Shown here: in pieces, positions 63,240 to 64,000 of the stretch
Layout of the letters: each line of letters starts with the position of its first letter
How positions within the stretch are numbered: position 1 is the first letter of the stretch
NCBI GenBank assembly: GCA_016713085.1
Contig: JADJPV010000001.1
Span: 2,315,001 to 2,379,000, forward strand
Length of the DNA stretch: 64,000 nt
Direction of reading: 5' to 3'
Source of the DNA: Chitinophagaceae bacterium
GTDB lineage: Bacteria; Bacteroidota; Bacteroidia; Chitinophagales; Chitinophagaceae
Program-made: the position numbers and the translations under genes
The notes under the pieces: model-generated
The model's input: the letters and a program-made list of their open reading frames with translations, nothing else
Database searches by the model: none
Told to the model about the DNA's origin: nothing

Positions 63240-64000
63240 CAATGAAGAAACTATTGTATATCATTCCTCTTCTTGCTATTGCTGCAATTGTTGTTATTAA
63301 ACTGAAGAATAATAAAAAAATAGCACAAGACAAAGTGTATCAGTACAATAAAGAACAGGCTGTTAATGTGCAGGCAGATACTTTGAGGTTTGTACAGAAT
63401 GAGGAAGGCAATTTCTTTACAGGAACATTTGAGCCTGATAAAGAAACAAAATTAAGTGCTAAAGCGCAAGGAAAAATCAATATGATTTATGTGGATGCAG
63501 GAACCATTGTAAAAAAAGGACAGACCTTACTAAAACTGGATGATGCTTTGCTGAAGCATCAGCTTCAGGGAGTGGCAGTGCAGGTAGAAGGGTTGGAAGA
63601 CGATGTAAGGCGCTATACTATTCTTGCTAATGCAGAAGCTATACAGGGAGTGCAATTAGAAAAAGCGGTGTTGGCATTAAAAGCAGCAAAGATTCAACGC
63701 AACACTTTGCAGGAACAGATAAATAAAACTACTGTATCAGCTCCATTTAATGGAGTTATAACCCAGAAATTTACAGAGGTAGGTGCATTTGCATCGCCTG
63801 GTATTCCGCTGCTTCAATTAACAGATATACGGCAATTAAGGTTTACCGTAAACGTGCCGGAGAGTGATTTGAATCTTTTTAGAAACAATCAAGCTTATCC
63901 AGTAAAAGCAGATGCTTATCCTGAAGTAAATTTTTCAGGTAAAACTATTCTTATTGGCAGTAAAGGAAATACAGGTAACAGCTTTCCTATACAGTTCTTA
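63236..64000 (+). CDS. RND efflux periplasmic adaptor subunit (partial)
   Basis: An HlyD/AcrA-type membrane fusion protein, cut by the window end after about 255 residues. It starts with ATG overlapping the tolC stop (or six bases later), and a signal anchor MKKLLYIIPLLAIAAIVVI. The biotinyl-lipoyl-like halves are EPDKETKLSAKAQGKINMIYVDAGTIVKKGQTLLKLDD and TTVSAPFNGVITQKFTEVGAFASPGIPLLQLTD, with a coiled-coil hairpin between them. An RND pump gene is expected just beyond the window. Confidence 0.88.
   Translation, partial: MTMKKLLYIIPLLAIAAIVVIKLKNNKKIAQDKVYQYNKEQAVNVQADTLRFVQNEEGNFFTGTFEPDKETKLSAKAQGKINMIYVDAGTIVKKGQTLLKLDDALLKHQLQGVAVQVEGLEDDVRRYTILANAEAIQGVQLEKAVLALKAAKIQRNTLQEQINKTTVSAPFNGVITQKFTEVGAFASPGIPLLQLTDIRQLRFTVNVPESDLNLFRNNQAYPVKADAYPEVNFSGKTILIGSKGNTGNSFPIQFL

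Overview
The window looks like a chromosome segment of a Bacteroidota bacterium, most likely near the family Chitinophagaceae. The evidence is a fused LpxC-FabZ protein, a PorX-type REC+PglZ regulator of type IX secretion, tandem clpP genes beside clpX, many short lipoprotein signals, and more than a dozen promoter -7 boxes of the form TAnnTTTG. No rRNA, CRISPR array, prophage or complete insertion sequence was seen. One tRNA (Leu, anticodon TAG) is present.

Layout. 0.3-8 kb: HerA-like ATPase, two secreted or lipoprotein genes, a RecQ helicase, a four-helix-bundle gene framed by inverted repeats, and a CopA-type metal ATPase. 8-20 kb: tsaE, alanine dehydrogenase, the lipid A block (lpxD, lpxC-fabZ, lpxA, an orphan ABC ATPase, a cupin), an HD phosphohydrolase, porX, an MBL-fold hydrolase and a helix-hairpin-helix protein. 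20-30 kb: acyl-CoA dehydrogenase with a structured leader, the proteostasis block (tRNA-Leu, tig, clpP, clpP, clpX), the (p)ppGpp enzyme and purA. 30-44 kb: an acidic protein, a pabB/trpE-like enzyme, a tatA-gatA-lytic transglycosylase operon, rplS, rny, zapA, a coiled-coil protein, pheT, dnaB and rsmE. 44-50 kb: small genes, a GbsR/MarR regulator and a four-gene operon (UbiA prenyltransferase, type III polyketide synthase, methyltransferase, FAD oxidoreductase) that looks like an uncharacterised lipid/quinone pathway. 50-59 kb: PAP2 phosphatase, the E2 subunit of pyruvate dehydrogenase, dnaX, a decayed trypsin-like protease, two membrane proteins and a beta-barrel protein. 60-64 kb: an accessory cassette with a TetR regulator, two matching operator palindromes and the start of a TolC/adaptor efflux operon that runs off the window.

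A quality point colours the annotation. At least eight genes, including the essential dnaB and the usually conserved zapA, are split by single-base changes, nearly all in short homopolymers. This pattern suggests uncorrected indel errors in the assembly more than mass pseudogenisation. Such genes are given here as single spans with the break marked. A serine protease at 55.2-55.7 kb, by contrast, looks truly decayed, and the oxidoreductase at 46.2-47.4 kb is uncertain.

The most interesting items are the polyketide/prenyltransferase operon, the acyl-CoA dehydrogenase leader with a perfect 16-bp palindrome and alternative RNA hairpins, the TetR operator pair, the repeat-framed four-helix-bundle gene, and a set of promoters whose -7 box lies four bases before the start codon, which suggests leaderless mRNAs.
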